Shown here in pieces: positions 15,342 to 16,925 of a DNA stretch of 16,925 nucleotides (the first letter of the stretch is position 1; each line of letters begins with the position of its first letter). Under the pieces are notes generated by a model that had not been told where the DNA came from, did no database searches, and saw nothing but the letters and a program-made list of their open reading frames with translations. The DNA is from an uncultured Eubacteriales bacterium. Its GTDB lineage: Bacteria; Bacillota; Clostridia; Christensenellales; CAG-138. Location: assembly GCA_902768995.1 (NCBI GenBank), contig CACXNN010000063.1, positions 1 to 16,925 on the forward strand, in the 5' to 3' direction. Position numbers and translations under genes: made by a program.

Positions 15342-15370
15342 CGGTCAGAATCCACAAGGAGGTTTTGACC

Positions 15371-15538
15371 ATGGAAAAGAAACAGACCATCGGCTGCGAC
15401 GTGACCAGCTGCGTGTACAACCATGAGGGGACCCGGTGCGACCTTGATCACATCGAGGTGAGTTGCTGCGACGACGGCTGCGGCCGGGAGAACGAGAGCC
15501 TGTGCGCATCCTACCGGGGCGAGAAGGTGTATGAATAA
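15371..15538 (+). CDS. Small Cys-rich DUF1540 protein
   Basis: This 55-residue protein contains seven cysteines (C9, C14, C23, C32, C33, C37, C45). The pattern IGCDVTSCVYN...C.LD.IEV matches DUF1540, a short clostridial domain that often carries a paired metal- or disulfide-like Cys pattern; its function is not established. AAGGAGG (15356-15362) lies 8 bases before ATG 15371. A forespore-type promoter precedes it and an intrinsic terminator follows, so it is a single-gene unit, plausibly made during sporulation. No signal peptide is seen. Confidence 0.88.
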   Translation: MEKKQTIGCDVTSCVYNHEGTRCDLDHIEVSCCDDGCGRENESLCASYRGEKVYE

Positions 15539-15556
15539 GCAGTCTTGACCGAGGCG

Positions 15557-15586
15557 AACGCCCTTCCTGCGGGAAGGGCGTTTTTT
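15557..15586 (+). terminator. Intrinsic terminator after the DUF1540 gene
   Basis: CGCCCTTCC (15559-15567) pairs perfectly with GGAAGGGCG (15572-15580) around a four-base loop, extended by AA/TT, and is followed by six T (15581-15586). It isolates the small gene from recF. Confidence 0.92.
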
Positions 15587-15641
15587 CATGGGTCGAAACC
15601 ACAAAATATTGGGCGGAACATCATTTCTTTTCCTATTATAG

Positions 15642-15670
15642 TTTACAAACGCAACAACATATGGTATAAT
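15642..15670 (+). promoter_or_regulatory. Strong promoter of recF-gyrB
   Basis: TTTACA (15642-15647) and a perfect TATAAT (15665-15670) are 17 bases apart. TGG before the -10 adds an extended -10. It is the best sigma A match in the window and would give a leader of about 20 bases before the recF TTG. Confidence 0.8.
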
Positions 15671-15697
15671 GCGGTATTCTACTGGGGGTATGGGCTT

Positions 15698-16795
15698 TTG
15701 CGCATAACCGGGCTGAAACTGCATAATTTCCGCAACTATCGGGACCTGGAACAAGCCTTCGAGCCGGGCTTGACGGTGTTCACTGGTTTGAACGGCGCGG
15801 GGAAGACCAACGTGCTGGAAGCCATCTTCCTCTGCGCTCTCGGCCGAAGCCACCGGACCGGCCGGGACAGCGAGCTCATCCTGATGGGGGAGATGGAGGG
15901 GATGGTCCTTTTGAACCTCACCACCCGGGGCGGCAGCCGCAGCATCCGGGAGGAGCTGATCTATGGCGAGCGCAAGCGCATCTTCCTGGACGGGGCCCCC
16001 GTGGCCCGATCCGGCGAGCTCATGGGCTGTCTCAACGTGGTCATGTTCTCCCCGGAGGATCTCATCCTGGTCAAGGGCGGCCCCGCAGAGCGGCGGCGGT
16101 TCATGGACATGGAGATCTCCCAGCTGAAGCCCGCCTACTACTACGACCTGCAGCAGTACAACCAAGCCCTCAAGCAGCGAAACAACCTCCTGAAGGAGGG
16201 GCTTGAGACCGCCGGGGACATGCTGGAACTGTGGGACGAGCAGCTGAGCCGCCTGGGCGCTCGCATCGAGGTGGCGCGCGCCGCCTTCTGCCGGGACCTC
16301 AGGGAGTTGGCGGGCGAGCTCCACGACCACATGAGCAGCGGCCAGGAGGAGCTGAAGGTGGAATACGAGCCCAACGTGCCCTGCGGGGACGAGGACCTCA
16401 TCCGGGAGGCCATCGCCGACGCCCTGGTGGGGAACATCGAGAAGGACCTCCTGCGCGGCTTCACCTCCGCGGGCCCCCATCGGGACGACCTGCTGTTGGA
16501 GCTCAACGGCTGCGACGTACGCACCTACGGCTCCCAGGGCCAGCAGCGGACCACGGCCCTGTCATTGAAACTCTCTGAGATCGCCCTCATCGAGCGCCTC
16601 CGGCAGGAGAAGCCGGTGCTGCTCCTCGATGACGTGTTCTCCGAGCTGGACGAGGGGCGGCGGGAGCTCCTTCTCTCCGCCATCGAAGGTTGCCAGGGGT
16701 TCATCACCTGCACCCACCTGGGGGAGCTTGGCGCGGTCCAGGACGAGCAATTACAGGTATTCAGAGCCGGGAACGGCAGACTGATAGAAGTGTAA
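15698..16795 (+). CDS. recF: DNA replication/repair protein RecF
   Basis: RecF is an SMC-like ATPase that helps load RecA at single-strand gaps through RecFOR. From the TTG start the product has 365 residues, the family norm. It opens LRITGLKLHNFRNYRDLE, and Walker A is GLNGAGKT (30-37). The mid-region SAGPHRDDL, the signature SQGQQRTTALSLKL and Walker B PVLLLDDVFSELD are all intact. The TTG is chosen because a GGGGGT ribosome site (15684-15689) sits 8 bases upstream and the family alignment starts there; the frame is open further up but would cross the promoter. gyrB follows after 31 bases. dnaA, dnaN, yaaA and remB, usually upstream in Firmicutes, are not adjacent here. Confidence 0.95.
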   Translation: MRITGLKLHNFRNYRDLEQAFEPGLTVFTGLNGAGKTNVLEAIFLCALGRSHRTGRDSELILMGEMEGMVLLNLTTRGGSRSIREELIYGERKRIFLDGAPVARSGELMGCLNVVMFSPEDLILVKGGPAERRRFMDMEISQLKPAYYYDLQQYNQALKQRNNLLKEGLETAGDMLELWDEQLSRLGARIEVARAAFCRDLRELAGELHDHMSSGQEELKVEYEPNVPCGDEDLIREAIADALVGNIEKDLLRGFTSAGPHRDDLLLELNGCDVRTYGSQGQQRTTALSLKLSEIALIERLRQEKPVLLLDDVFSELDEGRRELLLSAIEGCQGFITCTHLGELGAVQDEQLQVFRAGNGRLIEV

Positions 16796-16826
16796 AAAAG
16801 TGTATCGCAACGAGGAAAGAGAGTAA

Positions 16827-16925
16827 ATGGAAGACATTCGCAACGAAGTGACCGGAAGCTACGACGCTTCCCAGATCCAGGTGCTGGAGGGGCTGGAGGC
16901 CGTGCGCCGCCGCCCCGGCATGTAC
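16827..16925 (+). CDS. gyrB: DNA gyrase subunit B, N-terminal start (partial)
   Basis: The first 33 codons of gyrB run off the window end. MEDIRNEVTGSYDASQIQVL is followed by EGLEAVRRRPGMY, the invariant N-terminal GHKL-ATPase opening of GyrB (YDASQIQVLEGLEAVRxRPGMY). AGGAAAGAGAG lies just upstream of ATG 16827. GyrB supplies the ATPase of DNA gyrase. Its position after recF is the classic Firmicute order. ParE shares a similar opening, but recF linkage favours gyrB. Confidence 0.95.
   Translation, partial: MEDIRNEVTGSYDASQIQVLEGLEAVRRRPGMY

Overview
The window looks like a chromosomal segment of a GC-rich, endospore-forming, Clostridia-like Firmicute, perhaps an anaerobic gut or fibre-degrading species. 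The evidence is the gene content (YhbY, GtrA, the diadenylate cyclase pair CdaA/CdaR, a SpoIID-type protein, DUF1540), strong AAGGAGG ribosome binding sites, TTG starts, and a dockerin domain. No transposase, phage gene, CRISPR array, rRNA or tRNA is visible. The identification is an inference from families, not from a database match.

Layout: (1) 1-204 is the 3' end of trxB, followed by a 248-base gap packed with four inverted repeats. (2) 453-2261 carries nth and obgE, but obgE is broken by two internal deletions. (3) 2268-5378 is a four-gene operon (yhbY, gtrA, ABC ATPase, ABC permease) behind a promoter with the 19-bp spacer and dyad typical of MerR-family operators; no MerR gene is in the window. 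(4) 5386-7631 is cdaA-cdaR with its own promoter and terminator; cdaA is broken by one internal deletion. (5) 7644-9257 is a COG2509-type FAD oxidoreductase. (6) 9324-11921 is a large secreted SpoIID-type protein with two SH3-like regions, a 42-bp tandem-repeat linker and a C-terminal dockerin, read from a possibly leaderless promoter. (7) 11944-13748 is typA/bipA, broken by one internal deletion. (8) 13749-13920 is a convergent intergenic gap holding three long palindromes. (9) 13921-15302 on the minus strand is a translationally coupled threonine dehydratase-ridA pair. (10) 15312-15586 is a small Cys-rich DUF1540 gene with a forespore-type promoter. (11) 15642-16925 is recF, then the start of gyrB.

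The two most notable signals are the MerR-type operator in front of a translation/membrane-export operon and the secreted SpoIID-dockerin protein. A separate anomaly affects three normally intact housekeeping genes (obgE, cdaA, typA), which together carry four short, frame-breaking deletions of roughly 40-90 bases. Adding the estimated missing bases restores normal protein lengths in each case. Assembly or consensus error is the simplest explanation, and raw reads would settle it. Several promoters share an extended -10 element (TGn before the -10), usually TGG.
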